Positions 16,599-26,420 of a stretch of 64,000 bases of DNA are shown here, piece after piece. The stretch spans positions 1 to 64,000 of the forward strand of contig CAZKFL010000002.1 of assembly GCA_964552055.1 (NCBI GenBank). Direction: 5' to 3'. The DNA is from VGMD01 sp964552055. GTDB lineage: Bacteria > Chlamydiota > Chlamydiia > Chlamydiales > 2-12-FULL-49-11. Below the pieces are notes generated by a model that was not told the DNA's origin, ran no database searches, and was given only the letters and a program-made list of their open reading frames with translations. Made by a program: the position numbers and the translations under genes. Every line of letters begins with the position of its first letter. Within the stretch, counting starts at the first letter, position 1.

Positions 16599-17813
16599 AT
16601 GAAAGTATTTGATGCCATTCATGGGTTTATCGAACTTGATGAACTTGAAACTAGACTGATCAAGACTCTACCATTTAAGAGACTTTCTTGCATCAATCAA
16701 ATTGCTTCTGCATCGCTTGTTTATCCGGGCGGCTACCACAAGCGTTACGATCACTCACTGGGAGTGATGCTCATCGTAACAAAAATCTATGATAAAATTG
16801 TATCTGCCCCGACATTCTTTGAACTATTTCCAGATTTTAATGCAGAAACAATTGCTTATTGGAGACGGGTGATGCGCCTTGCAGGTCTTTTCCACGATAT
16901 TGGACACTTGCCTTTTTCTCATACTGCCGAAGCCGAACTTGTGGGGAAAAAGGGGCATGAAAAATGGACGATGCGCATTATCAGAAGTCCTTATATTAGA
17001 CCTATTTTAGAAGCTGGTGGAATTCAAGTAGAAGATGTTGTGAAAGTAGCTGTAGGAGAAGAGCTTTATGGAGCTTCTTATACACCTTGGGAAAGAGCGA
17101 TCTCTCAAATATTAACTGCCGATTTCTTTGGAGGAGATAGGATCGACTATTTATTAAGGGACTCCTATTTTACAGGTCTTTCTTATGGCAATTTTGACTA
17201 TCAGCAGCTTATTAACAATCTAATATTGATGATTTACAACGGAAAAATCACTCTCGGTCTTGAAGAAAATGGACTAGAGGCTTGTTATGCGCTTCTTCTT
17301 TCAAGATATTTTATGCACAAAAGACTTTATCAATATGACCGAGTAAAATCGTACTGGTACCATACAAAAGAGATTGTAAAAAACTTTTTTGAGGGAAGTG
17401 AGTATCTAGATTCTGTTGAAAAATACATCCAAGCAAACGACTATGATATATTTGCAGAAATGAATAAGGCATTATTTGACCCCCTCCATAAAAGTCATGA
17501 TCACGCTATGGCTCTTATGGATCAAAAAGATCCTATACAGGTTTTCCCTGTGACAACAGACCAAATGAACTACCTTATTTCCATTGGTGAAAACCATTTT
17601 TTTGAAAAAAATGCGAGCAGTAAGGAAAAAGTCGGCTTATTCTTTCCTGTATTATTAAAAAATGGTACCATAGTTGAGGCGGAAGAAGTGGCAGAAGTCT
17701 CCATACCAGTTTATGTACAAAACTGGGTCTATGCAGACTTAGATTCCATGGTCCGAATCAAAGAGGCGCTTGATGGCGGTATTGCAGAAAGTACTAAGAG
17801 TTCTATCAGCTGA
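16599..17813 (+). CDS. HD-domain phosphohydrolase (COG1078, SAMHD1/dGTPase-like)
   Basis: This cytoplasmic metal-dependent phosphohydrolase has 404 residues. The first metal ligand His is in YDHSLGV, and the HD pair is in LAGLFHDIGHLPFSHTAEAE. A later Asp is in ADFFGGDRIDYLLRDS, which matches the COG1078 family (DxDRxDYLLRD). Family members hydrolyse dNTPs or related nucleotides. The substrate here is unproven. It starts four bases after the ABC ATPase and overlaps the next gene by about 40 bases, so it sits inside one transcription unit. Confidence 0.85.
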   Translation: MKVFDAIHGFIELDELETRLIKTLPFKRLSCINQIASASLVYPGGYHKRYDHSLGVMLIVTKIYDKIVSAPTFFELFPDFNAETIAYWRRVMRLAGLFHDIGHLPFSHTAEAELVGKKGHEKWTMRIIRSPYIRPILEAGGIQVEDVVKVAVGEELYGASYTPWERAISQILTADFFGGDRIDYLLRDSYFTGLSYGNFDYQQLINNLILMIYNGKITLGLEENGLEACYALLLSRYFMHKRLYQYDRVKSYWYHTKEIVKNFFEGSEYLDSVEKYIQANDYDIFAEMNKALFDPLHKSHDHAMALMDQKDPIQVFPVTTDQMNYLISIGENHFFEKNASSKEKVGLFFPVLLKNGTIVEAEEVAEVSIPVYVQNWVYADLDSMVRIKEALDGGIAESTKSSIS

Positions 17814-19077
17814 ATACAATAGCTATTCACGCGCAGAAAAACTCTTTATCCTTTTTGTCATGATTTGTAGCTTTTGCATTACAGCAGAAGCTTCAATTAC
17901 AAGAGCTTCTGCAAATTCTATATTTTTGTCCGCCTATACCGCAAAACAGTTTCCGACTGCATGGCTGGTAAGTGTTTTTTTGAATTTTGCAATCGTCACA
18001 TTCTATAATCATTTCTTGCCACGAATCGGCTGCATAAAAATGCTCATATTAAGCGTTTTTTGCGCAATTACGATGAATACTTTTTCAGCTTTTTTTGTAG
18101 GTGATTTCTATTTTCTACCCTTTATCCTCTACCTCTGGAAAGATATCTTTGTCATTTTGATGTTCCAACAACTCTGGTCCGTAATTCATGCCACCATGAA
18201 TATCGCAAGAGCTAAATATTTATACGGGATTGTTTTTGGAATGGGCGGTCTTGGATCTGTTGCCGGCTCACTTCTTACCGGATACTGCGCAGTTAGTCTC
18301 GGCTCAGAAAAACTACTACTTACAACACTTCCTTTTTACCTTGTCATTGTAATTAGCTACTGCATCGCTCTCAAAGTGCGCGATAAAGTAACTGATAAGC
18401 AAAATATTACCGAAATGAGTAGCGACTCTACAGACGTTATGGGGGGTATGAAACTCATCCGAAAATCTTCCTTTCTAAAATTCATCCTCCTCATTGTTCT
18501 AGCAATGCAGATCTCATCGACTATCCTTGACTACCAATTTTGCTCGTACCTAGAAAAAGCGTTCACCGTCCAAGACTTAAGAACCGCATTTCTCGGAAAA
18601 TTCTTCGGTATCGTCAACACCGTTAATATCGTTCTCCAATTTGTCGGTAGCTACCTCCTCGTCCGCCTAATCGGTCTTGAGCGCTCTCACCTTGCAATTC
18701 CGATTGTTCTAGCCGTATATGCAGTCGGCTTCCTCTTCTTCCCGACCTTCCCCTTCATCTGCCTCTATTTCGCAAACATCAAAGCCCTCGACTACTCCAT
18801 CTTCGGCATCATCAAAGAAATGCTTTATATCCCCCTCAAAGTCGATGAGAAATTCAAAGCCAAAGCCATCATCGACGTCTTTGCCTACCGCACCGCCAAA
18901 GCATGCGCCTCCCTCATTATCTTAGGCCTTGGTTGCATCACGACCATCAGCCTGAATACTCTTCTTTCCTACGGCGTTCTTTTCATCTTTCTGATTTGGA
19001 TGGTAGGAGTGCTCGCTTTATTCAAGCACTACTACAAGGAAGTTGAAAGTCACCAAATCAGTTTGCCACCGAATTAA
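17773..19077 (+). CDS. Divergent ATP/ADP translocase (NTT/TLC) family membrane protein
   Basis: This 434-residue inner-membrane protein has about 11-12 helices. The C-terminal segment IIKEMLYIPLKVDEKFKAKAI, followed by DVFAYRTAK, is the signature block of nucleotide translocases (KEMAYIPLD-x-K-x-KGKAAIDV). The N-terminal half is more diverged and the protein is shorter than the roughly 500-residue energy-parasite exchangers. It may carry a different substrate. The ATG at 17773 follows AGAGG. An in-frame TTG lies just before it. It overlaps the end of the HD gene. Compare the canonical copy at 52083. Confidence 0.82.
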   Translation: MAVLQKVLRVLSAEYNSYSRAEKLFILFVMICSFCITAEASITRASANSIFLSAYTAKQFPTAWLVSVFLNFAIVTFYNHFLPRIGCIKMLILSVFCAITMNTFSAFFVGDFYFLPFILYLWKDIFVILMFQQLWSVIHATMNIARAKYLYGIVFGMGGLGSVAGSLLTGYCAVSLGSEKLLLTTLPFYLVIVISYCIALKVRDKVTDKQNITEMSSDSTDVMGGMKLIRKSSFLKFILLIVLAMQISSTILDYQFCSYLEKAFTVQDLRTAFLGKFFGIVNTVNIVLQFVGSYLLVRLIGLERSHLAIPIVLAVYAVGFLFFPTFPFICLYFANIKALDYSIFGIIKEMLYIPLKVDEKFKAKAIIDVFAYRTAKACASLIILGLGCITTISLNTLLSYGVLFIFLIWMVGVLALFKHYYKEVESHQISLPPN

Positions 19078-20509
19078 TTGCAGTAACATTTTCTAGAGCT
19101 AATAGGACATCTTGTGTAGGCACGTTTGGAGCAGTATAAATATAAGCCGGATTTAAATCGGTTGCAGCTGTTACGGATGTGCATGTATTTCCGTAATAGA
19201 AATTTTGGTTCCAATCTGCTAATGGTGGTTGAGGAGACCAAACCTGCTTTGCTGAAAATGCATAAATATCAATTCCTAAAAATAATGGATCTGAGCTGCC
19301 ATTAAATCCTGTTTGAATAGCCTTAATTGCTTGCTTAATATAATCGGATTGCTTAGTGGTAGATGTTTGAGTTATAGCTGTTTCTTTACATGTAGCATTT
19401 TCAGGAGACTTATCTGAAAATTCGCAAGCATAGGTCCCCCAATTTTCAAATTCATGCACACTTGCACTACCTGGAATTGCAAATTTATAAGAAATACTAT
19501 ATAATTTTGCTAATGCAATTGTTTGCTGTACTGTTAATAAGGCTGCATTGTAATAACCTTGGAGTGAATGAGGAACTGCACTACTTGTTACGATTCCTGT
19601 TGCATCACCTGTTGTAGTTGTCATGGGTAATGAGGTATTTCCTGTATCACAGATTCCACTTGTATTAAATTGATTAGCAGACGCTTGACATGTTGCTAAA
19701 TCGTTTGCACTCATATCTATCAAATCGTAAAGGGAAATAATTGCATAGCCATTATTTCTAACTGCATCAGTTGTCTTGTTATAAAATGTATATGTTGTAG
19801 TTCCGTTTAACATGTCGGCTGTAGCTTGATTCAGGCTCTTTGGAAAGGTAAAAACAGAGAAATATTGCCCTGCTGCTGCCAATAGATTGCCTGCTTTATG
19901 ATAAAATTCTAATTGATTTGCAGAAGTGCTATCAAACGGTTCAAGGTCAAATTGCACACCTTTTATTTGTGGCTTATTTGTAGTTTGGGTAGGACCGTAA
20001 CTTGCTACACCTGGTTGAATTGCACTTTGGGAGTTACCACCAGAGACGATTAATGATGCAAATGAATTTGCATCTGCTGTACTAATTTGATCATTAAATC
20101 CTTGTAGATATCCATTGTCGATTCTTCCATCTATAATAATATTGAGATCTGTAAGGGGTGTTATGCTACTTGCTGAAAATAAAGGCAGAGGAACACTAGA
20201 AGAATCTTGTGAAAAATAATATCCATATTGAGTAGTTTCGTCCCAATATGTGGGAGAGCTTCCTTGTGCTGTCCATGGAAGCTCAATATCTGTTGCATAA
20301 GCATAAACTTGGGTAATTTTTAAAAGGCTGGCATTAGTATTATATGTGTTAATTGTATTTACTACTCCTGATAACCATTTGGATTCATTAAAACTTGTGT
20401 CATTATTTGACCCTGGATAGCCTCCATAAAGCCATGTGCCAGTCGCTCCTAGAGTTGGAAGGATTGAGGAAGTAGATGCTTTTAGAGATTTTTTTTTTGA
20501 CTTTGCCAT
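19058..20509 (-). CDS. Large Ser/Thr-rich protein, possible glycosidase-like barrel, unknown function
   Basis: I do not firmly recognise this 483-residue protein. It opens with a basic stretch (MAKSKKKSLKAS) but has no signal peptide. The block IKGVQFDLEPFD near residues 182-193 resembles the strand-4 active-site segment of GH18-type TIM barrels (D-x-x-D-x-E), and several other strands with small residues would suit a barrel. Cysteines occur mostly in the second half. Composition is close to the proteins at 738 and 2721. It overlaps the end of the translocase gene by 20 bases. Confidence 0.55.
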   Translation of the reverse strand: MAKSKKKSLKASTSSILPTLGATGTWLYGGYPGSNNDTSFNESKWLSGVVNTINTYNTNASLLKITQVYAYATDIELPWTAQGSSPTYWDETTQYGYYFSQDSSSVPLPLFSASSITPLTDLNIIIDGRIDNGYLQGFNDQISTADANSFASLIVSGGNSQSAIQPGVASYGPTQTTNKPQIKGVQFDLEPFDSTSANQLEFYHKAGNLLAAAGQYFSVFTFPKSLNQATADMLNGTTTYTFYNKTTDAVRNNGYAIISLYDLIDMSANDLATCQASANQFNTSGICDTGNTSLPMTTTTGDATGIVTSSAVPHSLQGYYNAALLTVQQTIALAKLYSISYKFAIPGSASVHEFENWGTYACEFSDKSPENATCKETAITQTSTTKQSDYIKQAIKAIQTGFNGSSDPLFLGIDIYAFSAKQVWSPQPPLADWNQNFYYGNTCTSVTAATDLNPAYIYTAPNVPTQDVLLALENVTAINSVAN

Positions 20510-20655
20510 AAAACTACCTTTTTTTTATTTTAATTTTACTGGAATAGAAGCTTTTTACTAATTCATTAGTTTTGACAGTCTTAAGAATTTGGTTGATAAA
20601 TAATAGCAAGGATTCTATGGTCCAAATTTTTATGGGTAATGGGGGGAGTAGGTTC

Positions 20656-21516
20656 ATGAAGATTAAACAGGTGCTTATTATTTCAGGGGCTTTGTTTCAG
20701 GTGGCCATTTTGTCGGTCACACTATATTTTTTGCATGAGGTGAATCAAAAGGGTGATGATGGGTTTGATGAATCTCAAGATGAGATGATGGTGATGGCGG
20801 AGGAAGTGGCGATAAGGGGAGTAAAGGTTCCGTTTCAGCATTTTGTGATGGGTCCTGGGAAAGTTTGTCCTTCTAAAACTATTAAGGTGAGCGTAAAAAA
20901 AGAAGGGATTGTTGAGAGTTTGGGAGTTAGGGAAGGGGATTACGTTAAGGTGGGTGAGACCTTGATGAAGATTGATTCAGAAATGCTCTCCTATGCCTTT
21001 AAAGAGAAGTGCGCTGATTATGAGTCTTCAATTGCTGAATTACGAGAAAGTGAAAGTGATGCGTTAAAAGCAATTATCAGAAAAAAAGAGGTGAGTGTGC
21101 AGGCGGCTCAATTAGAAATAGCTAATTGTAAGTTAGTTGCGCCAGTAGAAGGGCGTATTTTGCAGGTGAATGTGAATGCAGGAGAGTTTATAGCTCCAAG
21201 CGATGTAGCTCTTGTAATCGGATCGGACCATCCTCTTCATTTAAATGTACTTATGGATGAGAAGGAAATGTGGCGCATTACGCCGTCTAAGAATTTACGA
21301 GCAATTGCGATGCATAAGACAAATCCGGAGATTCATTTTGTTCTTGACTTCGTAGCTGTTAAGCCTTCTATTAATAGTGAAGGGAAGGTTGAGATGGTAT
21401 TTGCATTTGATAAGGGGAAGGCCCCTCTTTATTTAGACCAGGTTTTGGATGTCTATATAGAGGCTGCAGCACCGGAAGACACTTCTTATTTGGACTATCA
21501 GTTCACTAAGAAATAG
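20656..21516 (+). CDS. HlyD/AcrA-type membrane fusion adaptor, orphan
   Basis: This periplasmic adaptor is anchored by one N-terminal helix (MKIKQVLIISGALFQVAILS). The barrel-sandwich halves are visible as KVSVKKEGIVESLGVREGDY and CKLVAPVEGRILQVNVNAGE, separated by a short coiled coil. The start at 20656 is favoured by GGGGGGAG eight bases upstream. A longer form would begin at 20572 without support. It has 286 residues, short for AcrA but fitting HlyD-like adaptors. No inner-membrane pump is adjacent. The malic enzyme pseudogene follows by 10 bases. Confidence 0.82.
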   Translation: MKIKQVLIISGALFQVAILSVTLYFLHEVNQKGDDGFDESQDEMMVMAEEVAIRGVKVPFQHFVMGPGKVCPSKTIKVSVKKEGIVESLGVREGDYVKVGETLMKIDSEMLSYAFKEKCADYESSIAELRESESDALKAIIRKKEVSVQAAQLEIANCKLVAPVEGRILQVNVNAGEFIAPSDVALVIGSDHPLHLNVLMDEKEMWRITPSKNLRAIAMHKTNPEIHFVLDFVAVKPSINSEGKVEMVFAFDKGKAPLYLDQVLDVYIEAAAPEDTSYLDYQFTKK

Positions 21517-21526
21517 GTGTGATAAT

Positions 21527-23067
21527 TTGAAAGGAAAGGCGTTACTTTTTGACCCGAGATGGAATAAAGGGACCGCCTTTTCATTAGAAGAGAGGGAAAG
21601 ATTAGAGCTAACTGGACTTTTACCGCCCCATGTTTCTACAATCGATGAGCAGGTAGAGCGCAGGTATAATAATTTCTCCCAGAAAAAAGAGCCGCTTGCT
21701 CGGTATGAATTTTTAATCAATCTACAAAATCGCAATGAAGTCCTTTTTTACAGATTTGTATTAGAGCATGTTAATGAGATGCTTCCTTATGTTTATACAC
21801 CCACAGTTGGAGATGCATCGCTTGATTACAGCATGCAATACCAGCAAAGTCGCGGTATTTTTATTTCTTATGAGAAAGAAGATGACATTGAAAAACTTCT
21901 TAAAAATAGTGGAAAAAAAGAAGTTGATGTCATAGTGGTTACAGATGGCGAGCGCATTCTTGGGCTTGGTGATGTTGGGATAGGGGGAATGGTCATACCA
22001 ATTGGGAAGGCGTCGCTTTACACATTATTCGGGGGAGTCAGACCAGAACGGATTTTACCAGTCTTTTTAGATGTAGGCACTAATAATGAAACGCTCCTCA
22101 AAGACCCTTATTATATCGGTTCAAGAAAACCAAGAGTTACTGGTCCTGAGTACGATAAGTTTATCGAAAGGTTTGTAAAAAGTGTGCGCAAAGTATTTCC
22201 GAAGGCCCTTTTGCAATGGGAAGATCAAAACAACAAGGGCTGGTGGGGCTTCGTGAGCAGCTTTTACTCGATCGTTATCAAAAAGAGACAGCCTCATTCA
22301 ATGATGATATACAAGGTACTGCTGCAGTGGTACTTGCGGGACTTATCTCAGCAACAAAAATGAAGTCTCAGGATATTAAGTATGAGAGGATTGCAATTTT
22401 TGGTGCAGGTTCAGCAGGGCTTGGTATTGCAAATCTCATCATCGATTATCTTATATATATAGGTGTAAAAAAAGAAGAAGCTTATAAAAATATTTATCTG
22501 ATCGATAAAGAAGGGCTTTTAACAGATGGACCTTTTGGTAAAAATCAGAATTTCAAGACACTGGAAGAAGTTGCTGCACATTTCAAAATCACTACGTTAA
22601 TTGGTGCATCTGCACAACCGAGAGTTTTTACCGAAAGAATCATTTCTCAAATGATGAAAGCAACTGACAGGCCAATAATTTTTCCGTTATCAAATCCTAA
22701 TTCAAAATCAGAGGCAGATCCGGCTGATCTTGCGAAATGGACAAATGGTGCAGCAATTGTTGCAACTGGAAGTCCATTTCCAAATACGCCACAATGCAAT
22801 AACGTATGTATTTTTCCAGCTTTTGGTCTTCTTGCAAGTACTACGTATCTTAAATACATACCGAATGATCTTTTTATTATTGCAGCTATCGCATTATCAA
22901 AAACTTCAGATGGGAAGCTTTTTCCTGATTTTAAAGACCTTAGAAAATCAACCAAAATAATAGCAGGTGAGTTACAAAAAAATGTCATAGCCCAGAATCT
23001 GGCACTTACAGATCCGCTGCCAATTGATAGTAAAATGTGGTTTCCAGATTATGAATCGACCGAGTAA
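21527..23067 (+). pseudogene. NAD-dependent malic enzyme disrupted by a frameshift
   Basis: Malic enzyme converts malate to pyruvate and CO2 with NAD(P) reduction. The N-terminal part (to about 22230) has YVYTPTVGDA and the GLGDVGIGGM substrate region. The C-terminal part, in another frame, has FNDDIQGTAAV, the FGAGSAGLG nucleotide-binding loop and PLSNP. The frames change after QWED, within about 22216-22260, as expected from loss of one base. Together they give about 510 residues of a normal family layout. TTG at 21527 is the likely start. If the sequence is correct, the enzyme is not made full length. A sequencing error is the main alternative. Confidence 0.85.
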
Positions 23068-23293
23068 TGTTTCTAACAACTATCAATACGTCTGATAATG
23101 ATTCTTATGTTGCATATTGGGATGTAAGTTACTGATGATAAGTAGCGACCTCATTATTCGACCCATACGGCGTTATTTTGATCTGAGCAGTGTGATTACA
23201 TGGGTGAAAATTTAACGTTCTGGCTAAAATTAAAGTATTTGCTAATATCTTTGATTTTTTGTATTTCTTGGGATTATCTTGGAGGATAAATTT

Positions 23294-23614
23294 ATGAAAT
23301 ATGCAGGTCTTCTATTATTTTTTGTTGGCATCAGTTTTCTTGGTCTTTCTTACTATATTCATGGTAGAGTTCATTCAGAAACTAAATCCGCTTATGAATC
23401 AACATCAAAACTGAGTGATAATCCGCTGACAGAAATGGGTGGAACTGAAGCAAAAAATGCGAGCAAAGAAATCGAGTCATTAGCAAATAGTCGGATTGAT
23501 AAAAAAGCTAAACCTTATGAGCAAATGGCTACATATGCTCATAACCTAGGTCTTATCTTGATTGCTCTTGGTGTGATTGTTTCATTAATTTTCATTATCC
23601 GAAAGTTATTCTAG
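23294..23614 (+). CDS. Small two-helix membrane protein
   Basis: This is a 106-residue protein with an N-terminal helix (LLLFFVGISFLGLSYYI) and a C-terminal helix (LILIALGVIVSLIFII) around a charged loop of about 55 residues. It is probably an inner-membrane hairpin. The ATG at 23294 sits behind GGAGGA (23281-23286). An earlier TTG overlaps that site and is rejected. Function unknown. Confidence 0.6.
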   Translation: MKYAGLLLFFVGISFLGLSYYIHGRVHSETKSAYESTSKLSDNPLTEMGGTEAKNASKEIESLANSRIDKKAKPYEQMATYAHNLGLILIALGVIVSLIFIIRKLF

Positions 23615-23627
23615 TTTGTTAAAATAA

Positions 23628-24230
23628 TTACCGCTTACCGCTTTTAAATCCAAACCTCGTCATATTTCCTCTTCCACTACTTTCTTGCTGAGCGCATTTT
23701 TTAAACTGATAGAATTTTTTCAACTGAATTTCTGCTAGCTGCATTTCTATATGATGCCATTCCAGTTTTTTTATGCGTTGAGTTTTTCTCTCTACCTCTC
23801 CTAGCTCGCTAAGATGCTGAGTTCTAATTTTTTTACACTCATGTCCTTCCTCATAGTCCATATGAATGCTGCAATTTGTCCCGGCAGGATATTCAATTGC
23901 TCTTTGCCAAGTAAAAAAAACATCCCGATCCAGCTCACTTTGCAAAATCCGAATTTGAGTCTCAAGTTCATCTATTCTTTGCTGTTTTATTCCCATCTCA
24001 GTTAGAATTTCATTACAAGAGATTGTACGAGAGGGCGAACTGTTTAATTCTCCCTGCCTATCAATCTCTTCCTGTAAGGCAGCAAGTTGACATTGCAGAT
24101 CTTTTAATGTGTCTTTATAATTACTACAACAATCATCTCTATTAAGATGATCCATAGCATAGAAAACAGAAACAAATCCAATTGTCAATACACAAACAGT
24201 ACTTGTACGAGATAGCCCGCAAATAGTCAT
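23628..24230 (-). CDS. Single-pass coiled-coil protein, unknown function
   Basis: This is a 200-residue protein. A hydrophobic N-terminus (VCVLTIGFVSVFYAM, 12-26) is followed by Leu-rich heptad-like stretches (about 40-100 and 135-175) that predict coiled coil. Several cysteines lie near the membrane end (DDCC) and in the middle. AAGGAG precedes the ATG. It is divergently transcribed from the paralogue pair at 24373. It may be an uncleaved signal-anchor protein. No family recognised. Confidence 0.6.
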   Translation of the reverse strand: MTICGLSRTSTVCVLTIGFVSVFYAMDHLNRDDCCSNYKDTLKDLQCQLAALQEEIDRQGELNSSPSRTISCNEILTEMGIKQQRIDELETQIRILQSELDRDVFFTWQRAIEYPAGTNCSIHMDYEEGHECKKIRTQHLSELGEVERKTQRIKKLEWHHIEMQLAEIQLKKFYQFKKCAQQESSGRGNMTRFGFKSGKR

Positions 24231-24316
24231 AAAAATTTCTCCTTAAATTTTTTAACTAAATAGATGCTAATCAAAATTAAAATTGAAAGCAATGTTAATT
24301 GAGAATTAACAATTTG

Positions 24317-24344
24317 TTGACAATTTTTATTGTTTTGCGATAAT
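24317..24344 (+). promoter_or_regulatory. Sigma-70-like promoter for the paralogue pair
   Basis: TTGACA (24317-24322) and GATAAT (24339-24344) are separated by 16 bases and lie 28 bases before the ATG at 24373. This is the best promoter match I found in the window. Confidence 0.65.
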
Positions 24345-24372
24345 GTTTTAACCTAAATAAAAGGATGTAAGA

Positions 24373-26409
24373 ATGTCAGGATCAATAAGCTCGCCAGGAA
24401 TTAGCAGAATCACAGAAGCTTCAAATGCATTTGAGCGGATTATACCAACTTCACCAGATCTTTTATTAAAATTTAACGATTTTTTCACAGCTCTTACTTC
24501 AAGTGATGGTCTTTCATCAGATCTTGCAAAAAAGACAAAATATTTGGGTGAAAATTTCAAAACAGCTTTGGAGTATGTAGGAGAGTTACACGAAAAGTTA
24601 TTTAGTCTTTATAACACTGCAGCAACCTGTAATGCTATGATTCTTCAAGAAGCATTATTTTATAATTTATTTTCTACTTTTATGGATGAAAGAAATATTT
24701 ATCTAAATCATCCTTCCTATTCTAACGCCTATAGATTATTTGGACCAATGACCTTTGGAATGACTTTGAATTCACGTTCTGCAAGCTCAGCTGCAATGGA
24801 TTCAGCTCCATCAGCACTCTTAGCTGCTCATTCTCTGCGCTCTGACCTTAGAGATGTGAATACAGAGTCACTTACTGAAGATGAATGCAAAGCTTTATTT
24901 ACTATGACAAGCGCGCTTCATATTAATAAAGAGGGAGAGGTAGTTGTAAATAGGCGAAAGTTATTCCCTATTTTATCATCTAACATGAAATCATCTTGCG
25001 AAATCATTCAGGCTTTTGCAGCTAAAATTTTCCTAATTCTTGGGCATAACGCGATAATTATTAATAGCCCTACGCTCTTCTTAATCTCTTCTCATCTAAT
25101 CGACAAAATAAAGGAATTAAGAGTAGCTCCAAATGCAGAGCTCAATCCCATTTTTAGTTTGTTTTTTAGAACTAAAATCGTTTGTAGTATTTCCAAAAAA
25201 GACCTAAGTTTGGAGATATATTCACCTGAATTTGTATCGAAATTTATTCATCTAAAAAGTGGTGCTTGGCTAGATGAGCAAGCATTTTTATATGGCATAA
25301 TAGAGAAAATCTTAAATAAAGTGAATCGCATTATTTATTCAGCTTTAAAAAGCAAAATTGAAATATCTCGAATGCTAAATGATGCCGTAAAAAAGCAGGC
25401 CAAAGATTCAATAGTGATGATTGTTAGCAGGGTTGTTAATGAGCTGTTTGAAGGAAAGCCAAGTAGTGTTTTTCCTTTACAGGCAGCAAGAAGTAGAGAG
25501 CGCTTTCCAATTTCATCATCTTCTCCGCTAATCAGTGGACAAGATGCATTTTTGAAGTTTTGTACAGATCATGGATTATACAATAGGCTTGATGATCAAA
25601 TTAGAAGATCCAATGCTTTTTCGCAGCTAAGCGCTAAAGCGTTTTATTTTCCTAAAAAAAGACTGTCAAGAGAAGAGGAAAGCACATCCCTTCCAAAAGA
25701 TGTTACTGGTGGTGCAGGAGGAGGAGGCGCGAGTGCTGGAGCAGCAGGCGCAGGAGGAGGCGCTAGTGCTGGAGCAGTTGAGGGAGGATGCGCCCATGAT
25801 GAAACGATTTTATTGGAGAAGGATGTAGCTGACAGGACTTTGATGTCTGTTTCTACCAAGCCAGTTGCATCTGTAAAAACTCCAAAACTACCCATTAGAT
25901 TTACGATTCATCCAAGGGTTAGGGCTTGGCAGAGATCATCTGAAGAGGGACTTGCGTACTATCATTATGATGAAGCGATTCCTGGATCTCTCCCTCCCCA
26001 TGAGATGATTTTAAGGCATAGACTCCCCCCTCAACTCTTAAAACTTGCATTCAGGAAAGAATATTCTGTTAAGAGCTTATGGAAAGCAGATGGTGCGACT
26101 TTAGAACATAGGCATTTTGAATCTCTTCTCGGTATTGATGAAAAGCTTTATATCTTAGAAGCAACTATTGATCAAAATGAGATTCTCTATCACTTTTACG
26201 CAAGAAAAGCCAGTTCAACTAATGATTATATAAAGAAAGAAATAAGCGTTCCTAAAGTAGTCGCATTTACGCCGGAAGATACAGAAGCAGAAGATCCATT
26301 CCTTGAAATCGTAAGTGGCGGTGAAGTGGTTTATAACTCGACTGATGATGCAATAATGACTTTTGAAGGACATGTATACAAGCTGCTAAAAAAAATACCT
26401 AAAATTTAA
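24373..26409 (+). CDS. Tandem paralogue 1: two-domain protein with Gly/Ala/Ser linker, unknown function
   Basis: This is a 678-residue protein of no recognised family. An N-terminal helical domain (about 1-435) is joined by a linker rich in Gly, Ala and Ser (about 442-475) to a conserved C-terminal domain. That domain begins FTIHPRVRAWQRSSEEG and contains AYYHYDEAIPGSLP and RHRLPPQLLKLAFR. The next gene encodes the same architecture. The linker resembles that of the protein at 6080. No signal peptide or membrane segment is visible. A strong promoter lies upstream and an AAGGAT ribosome site precedes the ATG. The pair likely forms an operon (11-base gap). Confidence 0.68.
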   Translation: MSGSISSPGISRITEASNAFERIIPTSPDLLLKFNDFFTALTSSDGLSSDLAKKTKYLGENFKTALEYVGELHEKLFSLYNTAATCNAMILQEALFYNLFSTFMDERNIYLNHPSYSNAYRLFGPMTFGMTLNSRSASSAAMDSAPSALLAAHSLRSDLRDVNTESLTEDECKALFTMTSALHINKEGEVVVNRRKLFPILSSNMKSSCEIIQAFAAKIFLILGHNAIIINSPTLFLISSHLIDKIKELRVAPNAELNPIFSLFFRTKIVCSISKKDLSLEIYSPEFVSKFIHLKSGAWLDEQAFLYGIIEKILNKVNRIIYSALKSKIEISRMLNDAVKKQAKDSIVMIVSRVVNELFEGKPSSVFPLQAARSRERFPISSSSPLISGQDAFLKFCTDHGLYNRLDDQIRRSNAFSQLSAKAFYFPKKRLSREEESTSLPKDVTGGAGGGGASAGAAGAGGGASAGAVEGGCAHDETILLEKDVADRTLMSVSTKPVASVKTPKLPIRFTIHPRVRAWQRSSEEGLAYYHYDEAIPGSLPPHEMILRHRLPPQLLKLAFRKEYSVKSLWKADGATLEHRHFESLLGIDEKLYILEATIDQNEILYHFYARKASSTNDYIKKEISVPKVVAFTPEDTEAEDPFLEIVSGGEVVYNSTDDAIMTFEGHVYKLLKKIPKI

Positions 26410-26420
26410 AGGATATTATA

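Noticed and set aside
25644..25895. Pro/Ala-rich minus-strand frame
   Set aside because: It is the antisense image of the Gly/Ala/Ser linker of the paralogue at 24373.
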